Of a stretch of DNA of 64,000 nucleotides, positions 47,513 through 59,627 are shown piece after piece. The stretch is from the NCBI RefSeq assembly GCF_020921035.1, contig NC_063151.1:33176934-33240933 (forward strand), in the 5' to 3' direction. Made by a program: the position numbers and the translations under genes. Each line of letters opens with the position of its first letter. The stretch's first letter is position 1. The notes beneath the pieces were generated by a model. The model was given only the letters and a program-made list of their open reading frames with translations. It ran no database searches and was not told the origin of the DNA. This stretch comes from Rhodamnia argentea. Taxonomy: Eukaryota > Streptophyta > Magnoliopsida > Myrtales > Myrtaceae.

Positions 47513-48160
47513 GGAAAAATTACCAAAAAAAAAAGTCCTAACCTGTTATAATTGTTGATGTAGTTTTTTTTCTTTTCAATTGAGACCTAAACATTTTGTA
47601 TTTGTATCAATTGAGTCATCCCGACTAATTTTGACCGAAATTGATGACACGGACGTCGGCCGTCCTACATGGTTTTTTTGTTGCCGACGTGGAATTTTTT
47701 AATTTGGTGTATTTTTTTATTTTTCTATTTTTTTTTATTATTAATGGTCGGCAGGAGGCCACCAGCCATTGGGCGAGGGCTCGCTACCCTTACACTCGGC
47801 TGGCTAGTGCTTGCTTCAGGGCGTGAAGTTCCAACTGAGTCGTGGGCAGCAAGCCCTCGCCCAATGGGAGGTCATGAGGCCTCGATCGGTGGCCGACGAC
47901 CTCTTGCCGACCATCAATACTAATAAAAAAAGAACAAAAGACGGAAAAAAGTCAATAAAAAATTTTTAAAAATGTCATGTCAATGCTTATAACGCCACGT
48001 AGGATGACCAGTGTCAATGTCATCAATTCTCGCCAAATTGGTTGGATAGACTTAATTGACAAAATGCGAAATGATTTAGGACCAGGCAAAAAAAGTTAAT
48101 GACTGAATTGGCATAATTGCAAATTTGCAATAGATTTAGAAATTTTTTGATAATTTTTTC
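47513..48160. mobile_element. Mutator-like MITE, about 650 bp
   Basis: The left end GGAAAAATTACCAAAA pairs with the right end 'gataattttttc'. The GC-rich core (about 47740-47925) is itself an inverted repeat: 'taatggtcggcaggaggcc' on the left, against 'cgacctcttgccgaccat' on the right. The target duplication is not clear. Confidence 0.6.
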
Positions 48161-49501
48161 AACAAAAGATTGTCTGAACTCTAAAACGCTAAAGCAGCGA
48201 TGGCTAGGTTGAAGTTTCTCCGTGAAATAGTTAACCCTCTTTTCCTTCTTTCCCCTTGGTAAAATGATCGAGTCAAACGTTCGAGGACTGGGGTTGGATG
48301 AAATGTGCGACTTCTGGGACCAAAATTAGACTCTTACGCAATAGAATTTCTCTATTTTCAAGGCTTTTTGAAGAGAAATTGTTAGTACGAATCATAAGCT
48401 GCAATAGACATGCCCCCAATCACTAGCTTAAACTGTAAAGTCGCATGCACTTCAGCACATGTAGACAGACGTACAAGAACAATTCTCTTTACGAGCATGC
48501 ATTTAAGACCATCATTTTTTTGATAGCCTGCTGATGTCTCACGTGCCTAGACTCGATAGATATAGATTTACGTCCTCAGCTCTCGTCTCCTAGTTGCTGA
48601 TATCGGACACCGGACAGGTTCAGGTTACAGATCGCGTTCCCATCCTGGCTGCGTGGGATGGGAACGACCCTCCGTGGGTCGAGAAGCGCAGGGCAACCGT
48701 TCGTTCTCGAAGGACCCTCCGGGTCGAGGAGCCACCCATTCGCCATCGACTCGTTCACGTGAATCTCACATGATTGACACCTACGATCGCATTAGGCTAA
48801 TATATCCAAGGTCAAAGTAGAGTTTCCGAATGGCAAGGCCGAAGGCCGGGTTGGTCTCCTATCAGAGAGAACCAAAGCACCGAAACGCCTGCGGATTCTC
48901 GAATTCTAATGTTGGGCGAAGGACGGAAGTTTTACTATTCAGTCCGGACGATTATGAAGCCATCTACTTTGTGACTCTACTCTTGCCCCTACTAGGATGC
49001 CTCAAGATCTCTCGTCCCAATGCGGCCACCGAGAACAACGTCCGACCCGACCCAGATGCTTCTATTCTACAGCGCACGAAGGGACACATCCTGCGAACTC
49101 GGACCTGGAATCCACGTGGCGGCCGGTGAGTGGCCAGGAATGCAAAGGGCGGCGCACCAGACAGAGACAGAGAGCTGGATTGTTGGGAGTGATCGATCCA
49201 ACATATGCTATGCTAATGTGTCTGTCGTTCCTGTAATAATCCACAAAGGCCAAAGCCAAGCCAACAAACTTCTTCTTTTTTTTTTTTTGGCTCTTCTCTT
49301 CTTTGTTTTTCTTAAAAGGGGGAGTGATGAAGTGGAAAACAAAATCTTAGAACACACTATAACGGTGGGAAGGTGGCGTGAAAAACTTGATGTCCCGCCG
49401 TCCAAACGAACATCTTTCGATTGCAATGTTCTTTTGATCAGCCAACCCCACGCGCAATCAATTCCCTCTCTCTTCTCTCACCCTTCCCTGCTCATCAGTA
49501 C
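48161..49501. other. Spacer with small hairpins
   Basis: 48636-48665 is a perfect 10-bp stem (GTTCCCATCC / GGATGGGAAC) with a 10-base loop. It is followed by stems at 48665-48681 (CGACCC/GGGTCG) and 48713-48725 (GACCC/GGGTC). Open frames in 48830-49690 are unrecognised. Confidence 0.4.
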
Positions 49502-49643
49502 ATATATATATAGTCATCCCACTCTCTCGTTCTTGTGTGCCCACAACATATCGTCCGAAAGCGAAAAAGCCATCTCTCCTCCACACGTTCTTCGATTCCC
49601 CCAACGGCGGAAAACCACGAAAAAGAAACGACCGCATCTCACT
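49502..49643 (+). promoter_or_regulatory. Possible distant promoter and non-coding first exon
   Basis: A TATATATATAG box at about 49502-49512 is followed by a pyrimidine-rich leader and then a good splice donor (ACT|GTGAGT at 49643/49644). A pyrimidine-tract acceptor (ttttttttag) near 51230 could join it to the NAC gene at 51282. There is no direct evidence. It could also belong to an unseen non-coding transcript. Confidence 0.2.
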
Positions 49644-51267
49644 GTGAGTGCCATAATCTCTTGCTGCATTTGCATCGGTTCCTGCTAGCTGCACATATTT
49701 CCCTTCTCTCTTTTCTCCCGGAAAGAAACCGTGAGTTTTTGAGATCGGTCGGTGTTCAGCACCGGTCCTGACGTGGGGTGTGTTGCTGCTGCGCTGTAAT
49801 TTCTTCGTTGATGTTTAGTTTCATTTGGTCTTTGTTGTGCAATGAACTGGCTGAATTCGACTCTTTCTGTAAAGACGTCTATTCATGCAAACCCTAGATT
49901 GGACACAGTTTAAGTCTCCTCAATTCACATATGCATGGGCGCATCGCATGGTAGCATCCGCGTTGCTATTGTTCATTGATGAGCTCCACCGAGCTTCCTT
50001 CAACTCATTCCAGCTATTCAAACGAAAGGGTTCATTGTTGCTGTTATATCAAAAAGGTCCTAAGGAGATAAAACGAAAGTATGAGCTAAAGAGAGGGCAA
50101 ACGTAGGTGTTAGGTGTTTGGGTGGAAATTTAATACTACACATGGAGTGATGGAAAAGGTGTACAAGGGCCTAAGTAAGTATTATGGTGGGTGAGGAAAA
50201 GTACGGCTCCAGGCTCTAGTACTCGGAGTGCATTGCACTCAAAGAAAACACAAACAAACACACGCCCTTTTGTGGCAGAAAAAGGTCAACCTTTGCGGCC
50301 ACTTTTCTTATGTTGTCCTAACATTAGATTACAATAGACATCACACGCACGCTTATATATGTTTTGCAAAAAGGTTCATGCACCCGGAGGATGTTAGACA
50401 ACAGTTCCTGGCTTGTAGGATAAGGTATTGTCATGTCATCTGGTGGATCCCAGTCATTGGTCTGCCATTTCATTCATGTATTTGTCTATTCCATAGGACC
50501 ACAAAACTAACGTGCCTCCATCATTGTTTTGTCTTCACCAACTTCTTAATGCCTTCTGTTCAGCTTCCAACTGAAGCTGAGAATGAGAGTCCCAGGAAAC
50601 AGTCTTGTTTTCTGATGGTAACTTGGTGAGAATTTGGAGTGGAAAGAACATCAACGAGAGAGAGGGAGAATAAAGAGGCTCAGTGTGTTTTCCAAAAGGA
50701 CCTTTTGAGTTGATTCTTGAATTGTTAATCTTTCAGTTTTGTGTGCTCAATTCTCTGAGATCTAGAGCTGATTCGGTGAGTGAAAACAGCCGGCTTTTAC
50801 TTTATCTCCTTCGGTGGTTTTCATATGTGTTTAACGTCTCTAAACACAGTCCATTCAATATGAGGCAATTTTTCACTGGTATCATATATATACTCATTTT
50901 ATGAACGCCGTGATAGATAGAATCAATCACAGTATAAGAATCATATGTGAACATATGTTTCTTTATGTAGGATCCAGTGTTAATCATACAAGTTCTCGAC
51001 GTGCAATCGGTCAATAGACAAGCCGATAGGCAATACTTCTTCCTTTGCTAAAAGGAGATCATAGTTTCTATTTGATGTAACAATTTAAAACAAAAAATCG
51101 TGTCATACATTCTTCAGTTTTAAAAGAATTTTATCTTTAGAAGGCTCTCTGCTTTACCTAAGCAAATATGGATATTTCCATGTGACCTATTAATGTGATT
51201 AGCTCCATCTACCATAGCATTTTTTTTTAGGGATTAATCCTACACAGAGTTGTCAATTTCATCTCTC
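49644..51267. other. Upstream region of the NAC gene
   Basis: About 1.6 kb with no recognisable coding region or repeat family. Open frames at 49885-50106 and 50228-50629 look accidental. Presumably regulatory or intronic sequence of the NAC gene. Confidence 0.35.
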
Positions 51268-51303
51268 ATGGAGCGAAAGATATGGCTTTTGAGTGCAGGA
51301 TAA
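51268..51303 (+). promoter_or_regulatory. Short upstream ORF overlapping the NAC start
   Basis: ATG GAG CGA ... GGA TAA encodes eleven residues ([11 protein letters not shown]) in a different frame. It begins 14 bases before the first main ATG (51282) and stops nine bases before the second in-frame ATG (51312). It could lower or redirect initiation. Confidence 0.45.
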
Positions 51304-52833
51304 CATCGTCAATGGAGTTGGAATCGTGTGTGCCGCCTGGGTTTAGGTTCCATCCAACGGAGGAAGAACTTGTAGGCTACTACCTCAGCAGAAAGGTCAA
51401 CTCCATCAAGATGGATATAGATGTAATAGCTGAGCTTGATCTCTACAAGATGGAACCTTGGGACATCGAAGGTATTGTAACACACACTTCAATTTTTCGT
51501 CCTACTTTTTGACAAGTTGATTGATAGTATGACCCAAGGGCGACACATATGACTTTCAACAACACGTCGCATGATCTAACTATCATACGAACGACTTCCT
51601 CGAGAGAAAAGGAGGTCCAATTATATGCCATCTAGCCAACTTAGCGCCTGCTATTCTAGCAATAATCATAGCATACCTCACGCAAATCGGATAGATCAAT
51701 CATATTCCGCATAACAGGATAAAAAGATTAGGTTTTAGCACAACAAAATCAGGAGACATATTGCATCAAAAGCCACCCCACAACAACCAAGAAAAAGAGA
51801 CGGAATTCCTGATGCTTCTCTTTTGTAACGAGCATGAGTGAAGTGATTATATTTATCAACGCGTGTACAGGTAGGTGCAAGCTAGGGTACGAGGAGCAGA
51901 GCGAGTGGTACTTCTTCAGTCACAAGGACAAGAAATACCCGACCGGAACCCGCACCAACCGGGCCACCGCGGTGGGGTTCTGGAAGGCCACGGGGAGGGA
52001 CAAGGCTGTGCTCTCGAAGAACAAGATCATAGGGATGAGGAAGACCCTGGTTTACTATCGGGGCCGCGCTCCCAATGGACGGAAGTCCGATTGGATCATG
52101 CATGAATATCGCCTCCAGACCTCTGAACATGCACCACCTCAGGCAAGTTATCAATTCTTTCATCAAGAAGAGCGGTATTTATTGCTTCGCGACAGACGTC
52201 ATTATCAAAAACATTACTTAAGAAACCTACCTATCTAATTTTTACGCTGCCAGACTCGATATAATTCATGATCCATAACCTAACTTACTCAATGTATTGC
52301 AGGATGAAGGATGGGTCGTGTGCCGAGCATTCAAGAAGCCTTGCCCCAACCATAGACAAGGGTTCGAGGCATGGAACCATGCTTACTACGTTCGAGACTA
52401 CAATAATCCTCGGCCTCCCCCTTCAATAATCCCCGACACAAGCCAAGCCGTCTCTTTCAGCCGGCACCAATTCGCTCCCTGTCAAGAGCCCGTCGCAAAT
52501 CATCAACCCCTCTGGGACAGTCAGCTCAGTGAGCTTCCGCAGCTCGATAGCCCGACTCTCTCGACGAGCTTAACAACAACTAACAACTACTTGTCGACCC
52601 AGGAAGAGTACGACGACGGGAGGAGCAAGAACGTTAACGACGACAGTGCCCAGTTCATCAATGAGTGGACGAGCTTGGATAGCTTGCTCACATCGCACGT
52701 GAGCAACAGCGGCAGCAGCTACGCTTTGAGGCTGACTGAGCCGAGCACGCACATGCGGTCGAGCTCTCTCGATTTCGTTCGCGAAACCGAGAGCCAGGTC
52801 GGCCATTTCCTAGGGTGCTTCCCTGACTCCTAG
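51282..52833 (+). CDS. VND7: NAC transcription factor, VND7-type
   Basis: Three exons: 51282-51471, 51871-52142, 52303-52833, giving 330 residues (Arabidopsis VND7 has about 324). The NAC domain spans about 17-168: [97 protein letters not shown] and [12 protein letters not shown]. The C-terminal activation region keeps two VND7 landmarks, [11 protein letters not shown] and the terminal LGCFPDS. VND7 is a nuclear master regulator of xylem vessel differentiation, acting upstream of secondary-wall and cell-death genes. Translation could instead start at 51312 ([10 protein letters not shown]), which is closer to the family's usual length before the domain. The second intron begins GC (CAG|GCAAGT), a GC-AG intron; no in-phase GT alternative fits. 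Confidence 0.93.
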
Positions 52834-55317
52834 CAAGGACTCATCTCATTTCTTCCCCACTTTACCAATCCGATACTAAGGTAGCCATGCATTACAATAA
52901 TCTGCTTTCAAACTGAACATTGCATGTCGTCTGTCATATAAAAGGTTTCTTCAAGATCTTCCCCTGTTTATCAAGCTGATTATATGTACAGACAGTTCTT
53001 CTTATTTGACTGCTTCTCAACTCTTAGTCACTGTAAAATGGCATTGAATGATAATAGCCATCTTCATTACATTTAACCGCCGAGGGTTTCTTACTATATT
53101 GTTTCACATTTGTTGTTGTGGGCTTCATATTGTGTTCTTCTTCATGGAATCCTGATGCATCCTGTTGACAACCCCGGGCTTGTAACAGGAATTGGCCCTC
53201 CTGTCATTTGCCATTTGGTTAGTGTTGACTTTTTACTACTTGTTAGAAAGGAAAAGGCCAAAAAAAGGAGCCATTCCTGAGTGATTAGTTGACTACTGTA
53301 CTTCAAGATCAAAGTAACTAACAAAAAACATTCGTACTTTACCTATCGAATGAAAAATGAAAATATGAATATGTTACAGAAAATGACGAAAATTGGATGT
53401 ATAATCTTTAAAATCACTACATTATCGATAAAAACGATTTTATTTTTAACGAGTAATTTGCTGCTCACATCAACGGTGATGTATGAAATGCGTTGGGATG
53501 AAGACAAATAAATATGTGAGCACTCGTTTTATTTGGGTAAGTAACTTAGATTTTTGTGAAACAAAAAGAATTTAACTAAAATAAATAATTAAAAAGAAAA
53601 ACTCCAATTTTCAAATGGTAGAAGTTTAAGGTATAATTATGCATTGAGTGTTAGAGATATTAGCTTAATTTTCGTTTACAATTATTCCCTTCGTTTTGTA
53701 TTGTGTTTTAACGAACCATTTTAGCTACTTAGTGAAAGTATACAAATCTGCTGATTACTTTTTTCCAATTTCAACCTATTAAAAAGTTTCATTTCACACG
53801 GAAAAAAGTATTAAAATTGGCCTGTACAAGTACATGTTTGTAGGTATGTCATATATTCTTAGTGAGTTCTAATAACTCTTAGATGTACTAGTAAGTATGG
53901 TGCCGCTGTCGGTTAGCTTTTTATCTCAGTAGATTAGTTAATACCATGTTTTAAGGTAATAAAATTATTTGCCCAAAGGCAAGTACCATTGTTACTAGTG
54001 GTAACTTCCCAAACCTTGATCGACTAGATTTCGTGTTGCGAAAGTCTTAAATTTGAGGTGAGGCAACGCAACAACTACAATGGGCCTACTACCCTCGCCG
54101 GTAGCTGGGGGCATCGCCGCCGTAACCGCCATCTTCGGAATCTTAATCCCCTCTGGTCAATGGCGACCACTATGCTCTTAATGCCGCGTGTGTTCTTAAA
54201 TTTTTTATTTATCCATTAGTTATTCAACGTCGACAATGAATTGGAACAGCTTGACAACGTCTCGCCAACATGGATATCGACGCATTAATGTGGCGCTAAT
54301 GTGGTAAGCCACATCAGCTTTTTTTGGCGGAAGGACAAACATGAACAAGAACGGTATGGTATAAGAGCTCAATTCACTAAACGAAAAGCTAATGACCAAA
54401 AGAATTGGTTGTGAAATGTCAAGATTTGGTCGCTATAAATAATTGGTGGCTGTTCATTTTAGTGATTTCGATGTAACCGACATGCGTAGATTTAACAATC
54501 CAATATGTTAGATTTTCGGTTCTTTGCAATTTATACATTTTATTGGAGAACTCGATCAATTGACGTCGATGCGATGTGATGGTCACATGCTCACCATTTT
54601 AGGAATCCGTGAAAAATGATTGGATTCTCGTTAAAGTTAATAATCAATTGCAAAAAAAAAAATTAATATCGAAAAATCGATAATTAAAAATCAGAAATTA
54701 TCAAACATGATTACGGATTTAACTAAAGTTCATCCCTTAACATTTCAAATTTGTAGGATCGAGGGGCAACCGAGGTTGTTGGAGGATCTCTTCAAACTCC
54801 CAAAAGAATATCCGACCAAAACAAAAATTCCCAAAAGTGCCACCGAAAGCCTTTGCATGTGCGACTCACGTGAGGTGCTCGAGCGTGGTCAAGCACGAGG
54901 GACCATAATGTAACGAATCCTAGAATATCAGCGATCAAATCGATAGATTTTGAAAGTTAAGGACGGAGAAAGTGTAAAATCGTGTAAATTAGGGCCAAAA
55001 ATTGAAATTTTTCGTTTTTCCATTTCGAACCATAAAAACCTGTTTCATAACTTTCATGCCACCGATGCTTGAAGCTCTGAAAGTCAAAATCGCCTCCCTG
55101 TTCGAGCTCCATCGGCGGGGTTTCATCCACCATTCGAAACTTTTGTGACAAAATCAGAAACTTTGAATTCCCTTCTCCCGATTCGAACATTCTCTCTCTC
55201 TCTCTACTTTGTCTCGAGATCTGATGATGCCGGCGATCATGAATCCGATCAATCTCCAGAATCCTCTATGAGCAATCCGAAAAGCCTGCGCGCAACCCGA
55301 TTCGGAAGCGTTCTCCC
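52834..55317. other. Intergenic region
   Basis: About 2.5 kb, AT-rich. 52834-53100 is presumably 3' UTR of the NAC gene. 55190-55317 has a (TC)n tract and is probably leader of the next gene. Between them I see no gene and only diffuse traces of repeats. Confidence 0.35.
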
Positions 55318-58300
55318 ATGGCGGCGCCGAGGAGCGTGATCGTGGACACGGCGAGGCTGCCGAGAGACGAAGAGGCTGCCATGGGGGAGGACTCTCCCAC
55401 CGGGAAGAAACCTAAGTCGGAGAGGTTCCCGCTGTCGCGGGGAGAGCTCGCGGTGTTCGTCGGCGTCTTCTTCTTCTTCACCACGGGACTGTTCTGGATA
55501 TACAAGACAATGCCCGCCGCTGAGTACGGCAAAATCAAGCTCCCCCGCACGCTTTCGGATCTTCGCGTGCTCAAGTAGGCTCAATTATCTTCTGTTCCCC
55601 TTTTTCTTTTGTTGGTGTTTGTTTTATGCGCTTGTTTTCAGCTTTATGCGTTGATATGTCGATGGATTTGGAAGCAATGGTTCATTGTGCGCGTCGCTTG
55701 ACGGCTGAATGACTAATGTGATGAGAGATCGTAATACGAGTGTGGCCGAAAGCTGCTTATGCTTAATTTTATTGCCTGTGGTTCGTCATGAATGAGCATC
55801 TGCTGAAATTTGGGTCTTGAATTTAAACTATTGTGGTTTGATGTGTATTCATGGTTTCGGAAGAGGGAACTGGTGATAAGAGAGGGAAAAGGCAAAATAG
55901 CAAAAAAGAAGACAACTTCTCCATAATTGAGTTTTGTTTGGTTGTGTGATAAAAACTACTGATGAGAAAATGGAGGGGTCTACTCTTTTCTTTTTTTAAT
56001 CTGTGAGGTGTCTACTGAGTTGTGCTTCTTTCACGGTCTAGTTCGAGCTCTAGGTTTGAGTCTGGAGCACTTGTTGGAAGGAGCTGTAGCACCAGAATTG
56101 CTTTCATGTTCACTAGTCTTGAGATGAGAAGATGACTACTTTGTCTTAGATCGATGGTCATTCTTGAAAATTTGGAAGTTTATTGTGTTCTGGCTTCTTT
56201 TCCGCGTGCTACATTGTTCATTTGGTATAGTCATGCCCATGTCGTAGTTCTATAGTGGTGTGACTGTGCTCTGACAGATATGTTGGAAAGCTGCAAACAC
56301 ATTGCAAAAGTTACAGCACTGATGTTTACAGCTGTAGGGGTTGTAGAATAGCTTACTAAACACTAGTTCTTTAATGCATGTATGCTTCAGTTACTGTTCT
56401 TTCATTCATATTAAAGTATTCCAAGATCAGTGTGATTCATTCAGATGAGTTCTCAAATACTGCTTATCTGATTCCGCTTGTCTAACTAATGCTTATGTTG
56501 ATCCAGAGATGATCTCTCAACATATGCTAAAGAGTACCCAGCAAAGTTCATTCTTGGTTACTGCGCAACTTACATCTTCATGCAAACTTTCATGATTCCT
56601 GGAACAATCTTCATGTCCTTGCTCGCTGGAGCTCTTTTTGGTGTCATAAGAGGCCTTTTCCTAGTTGTCTTCAATTCCACAGCCGGAGCATCTTCCTGCT
56701 TTTTTTTGTCCAAATTGATAGGAAAACCATTAGTTAGTTGGTTGTGGCCTGAGAAGTTGAGGTTTTTCCAAGGAGAGGTGCGGTTAATTTTATCATGATG
56801 CCGTAAGATTGTTTGTTTTGTCTAGATTTTGTCTATGCAATAGCTACAAGTCGCAACTAATGGATGTTCTGTTGATGCAGATAGCAAAGCGTCGGGAAAA
56901 GTTGCTGAATTATATGTTATTTCTGAGGATAACTCCAACATTGCCCAACCTTTTTATCAATTTGGCTTCTCCAATTGTTGATATACCCTTTCATGTTTTC
57001 TTTTTGGCAACAGTAATTGGTCTTCTTCCAGCCTCTTTGATAACTGTCAGAGTAAGTTTTCTCTCAACATTGGACCTTCCTTGAGTAGATAGCTAGTTTT
57101 GTCAGGCTTAGTGAGGCTGTTCTCTTAGTCGGGTATTATACATTCTACCCCGATGCCTCTTTGGTTACTACAAGAACAAGATGATATGTGCTCCAAACCT
57201 GTTTTATTCAGATTAATGGTTAATTTCTTGGGATTGTTGGTTGGTGCCTAGCTCTTGAAGGAGATTTAACCCTGCATTATTCATTGTTTTACTCCACCGA
57301 AAATCTTCAGATGTTCCTTCTATGGATGAATACAAAATTGATCTTATTTGTGGTTTTGTCTTCTATTTTGAGTTCTTTTTCTCTGTCTGATGGGTTGTTA
57401 GTTTGATAGACCATTGCTCACTAAAATACATTGTCATGATTTCATGAAAGTGTTTTCCAAACATCTAGTTCAGGGAAAATGATGGGTGCTGACTCCTTTG
57501 ATTATATCAGCAACCATATGAAACTTTCAACAAAATTACTTTTGATCCTCAGAAATGTTTGTGTCCCTTAATATCGTTTGTCAATCCACGTATTTTTTGG
57601 AGTGATAAAGATGATGAATAGGTCAGTGCCAGAAATGATGTATCTTCTCTTCTCAGTTCTAAATGTCATGTACACCATGGTGTAAAGCTGGTATACTCAT
57701 TTTGTCAATGAAGCTAGTATAGTTTGGTTAAGTTCATTCTATGCACATAGGGAAGATCTCGTCCTTTTCATATTGTGGGTAATCCACAGGTGTCAAAGGA
57801 CTTCTATGGGTTAGAGATCTTCTCACTAGGAAGACTTATCCTTGTATTGTTATTACGTTTCTCCAACTCAGCGGACTAATATCTAATAGATATATTTGCT
57901 GCACATTGACTCTCACTATATCTCACTGAAGGAAAATTTTCACATAGGAAGTTGTGTGGAGATGGCTACTTATAGAGTGGCGCACTGGACAGCGTCGAAT
58001 TCTTTTTGTTGCTGCATTGCACGTTTGATGGATATAATATGTCAGAGCAAAGCCTGCTTCTCCTTGCTTATTGCTTCCTGAACATAATAAGGGTAGACTA
58101 TCCAAGTATCTTATCAATTAGTCTAATGTCTTTGGCTAGATGTTTATAATGCTGTTATGTCTAGTTAGTTATGAAATTCCTGTTTTCATGTTTATTTACT
58201 GCTGCTGTTGCTCGTCTCATCATCAGGCTGGCCTTGCTCTTGGAGATCTTAAGTCAGTTAAAGACCTATACGATGTGAAAACTTTGATGGTGCTGTTCCT

Positions 58301-58358
58301 GATCGGGTTGCTTATTATAATCCCCACGCTCTTCAAGAGAAAACGAACTTATGAATGA
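55318..58358 (+). CDS. VTT-domain (TMEM41/SNARE-associated Golgi) membrane protein
   Basis: Four exons: 55318-55574, 56507-56777, 56881-57051, 58227-58358, giving 276 residues. A hydrophilic N terminus of about 40 residues is followed by a first membrane segment (ELAVFVGVFFFFTTGLFWIY) and the conserved YGKIKLPRTLSDLRVLKDDL. The VTT core follows: FMIPGTIFMSLLAGALFG, then FNSTAGASSCFFLSKLIG. After it come the KRREKLLNYMLFLRITPTLP segment with FINLASPIVDIPFH, and a final membrane segment near the C terminus, which ends KRKRTYE. The family includes human TMEM41B and VMP1, endoplasmic-reticulum lipid scramblases needed for autophagy; the plant homologues are annotated as SNARE-associated Golgi proteins. 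The model is complete, with canonical introns, the last being 1.18 kb. Confidence 0.93.
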
Positions 58359-59627
58359 GCGATAAGCCCCCTGTGAAATGCCTTTGGAAACTGCCAATCT
58401 ACCGGGGATTGCCGAGACTGGGAGGAACTGAAGATCCAGTGGCTTAAGTCTCAATCAACTTTGTTAAAGTTCGGCTAAAAGGCAGCTCTTAACCTCATCT
58501 TGTGACCCACAAGTTGACTACAGTCCCCCACACTTATAGCAATACAAATTAAACCCGGACGTAAAGTTGTAACTTGTACTGCTCTTCTTATGTGTCTGTT
58601 CAACAATATATGATTGCGAGGTATAATGTGGCAATTGGAGCCCTCACATTTTTAGCCAAGGTTCACTGTTTTACTCCTTTTCGATCTGGGATGATACTAA
58701 GAATTGTAGTTTATCCGATGCATTGGTAGTGAATTATAAGATGATACCATTATGATCTCCGCGAAAACAGTGGACATGCACCAGTGCCTCCTCCAGTTGA
58801 TTTATTTCACCATTCTTTTCCCTTATGAGATGACCTGCATGATTTTCCTAGATGCTCAACAATGTGACTAAGTGCAGAAGGCTGTTATTGAATTTATCCA
58901 GTCTCGGGCAGAGCTGTGGAAACTCACGTTTCACAGGGAAGGGAGGAGGATCAAGAAGGTTCGAGTACACAACTAACAGCACATCTTAAGTACAGAAAGT
59001 AAAGCATTGTGTAGCTTTCTTGGATTTTTCTCGAACGAAAGAAAGAAATTCGAGTAATCTGCATCCCCGAATCAATTTTATAACAGGCCACTCTCGGCAG
59101 TATCATCCCACCCTCAAACGTCTCCAGAATGAATAGTTCTTACTGTTGCCACCGTCGGAAACAGAAAGTGGCAAAGGGTTTAAAGAGCTAAGAAGGCTCG
59201 ACCATAAGCCATTGGGATGCATAAATTGGTTGGGTCTCTCAGAGGTTGAGTCCTTTAAGTCTGCAAAATGATCAAGTGATAAGAGGTTGAGGTTCTCCCC
59301 CCCTTACTTCTTATTTGGATCGGGGGAGAGAAACAACTCAGCGAATCCTTAATTCCTGGCTAAGTTAGGATAAGGATCATCTTTAGGATACCAAGAGCAG
59401 AATACTCGAGTAAATGCTGCGTGCCGAAAACAACGAAAAAAAGGTTGAGCAAACGCGGTAATGACTTGTTTAAAGGAACCAAATGGATCTAGAATGATGT
59501 CCAAGGAAGATCTATATTCAGTTCCCCGTTGCAGAAAGCGCAAATACAACAAGAAGCCTTACTCCATTGCACGGAGCACAAGAATTACGACTTCCTAAAG
59601 TTGGCTTGAGACACCTTGGGCAGGAGC
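58359..59627. other. Convergent 3' intergenic region
   Basis: Lies between the ends of two convergent genes and includes both 3' UTRs. The minus strand at 59349-59552 is open for 67 codons (ends PKDDPYPNLARN) without a family I can name. It could be an organelle-derived insert, but I cannot confirm that. Confidence 0.35.

Noticed and set aside
49020-49688. A 222-codon plus-strand open frame
   Set aside because: It crosses a poly-T run and a TATA-rich stretch, its translation is low-complexity, and no plant family is recognisable.
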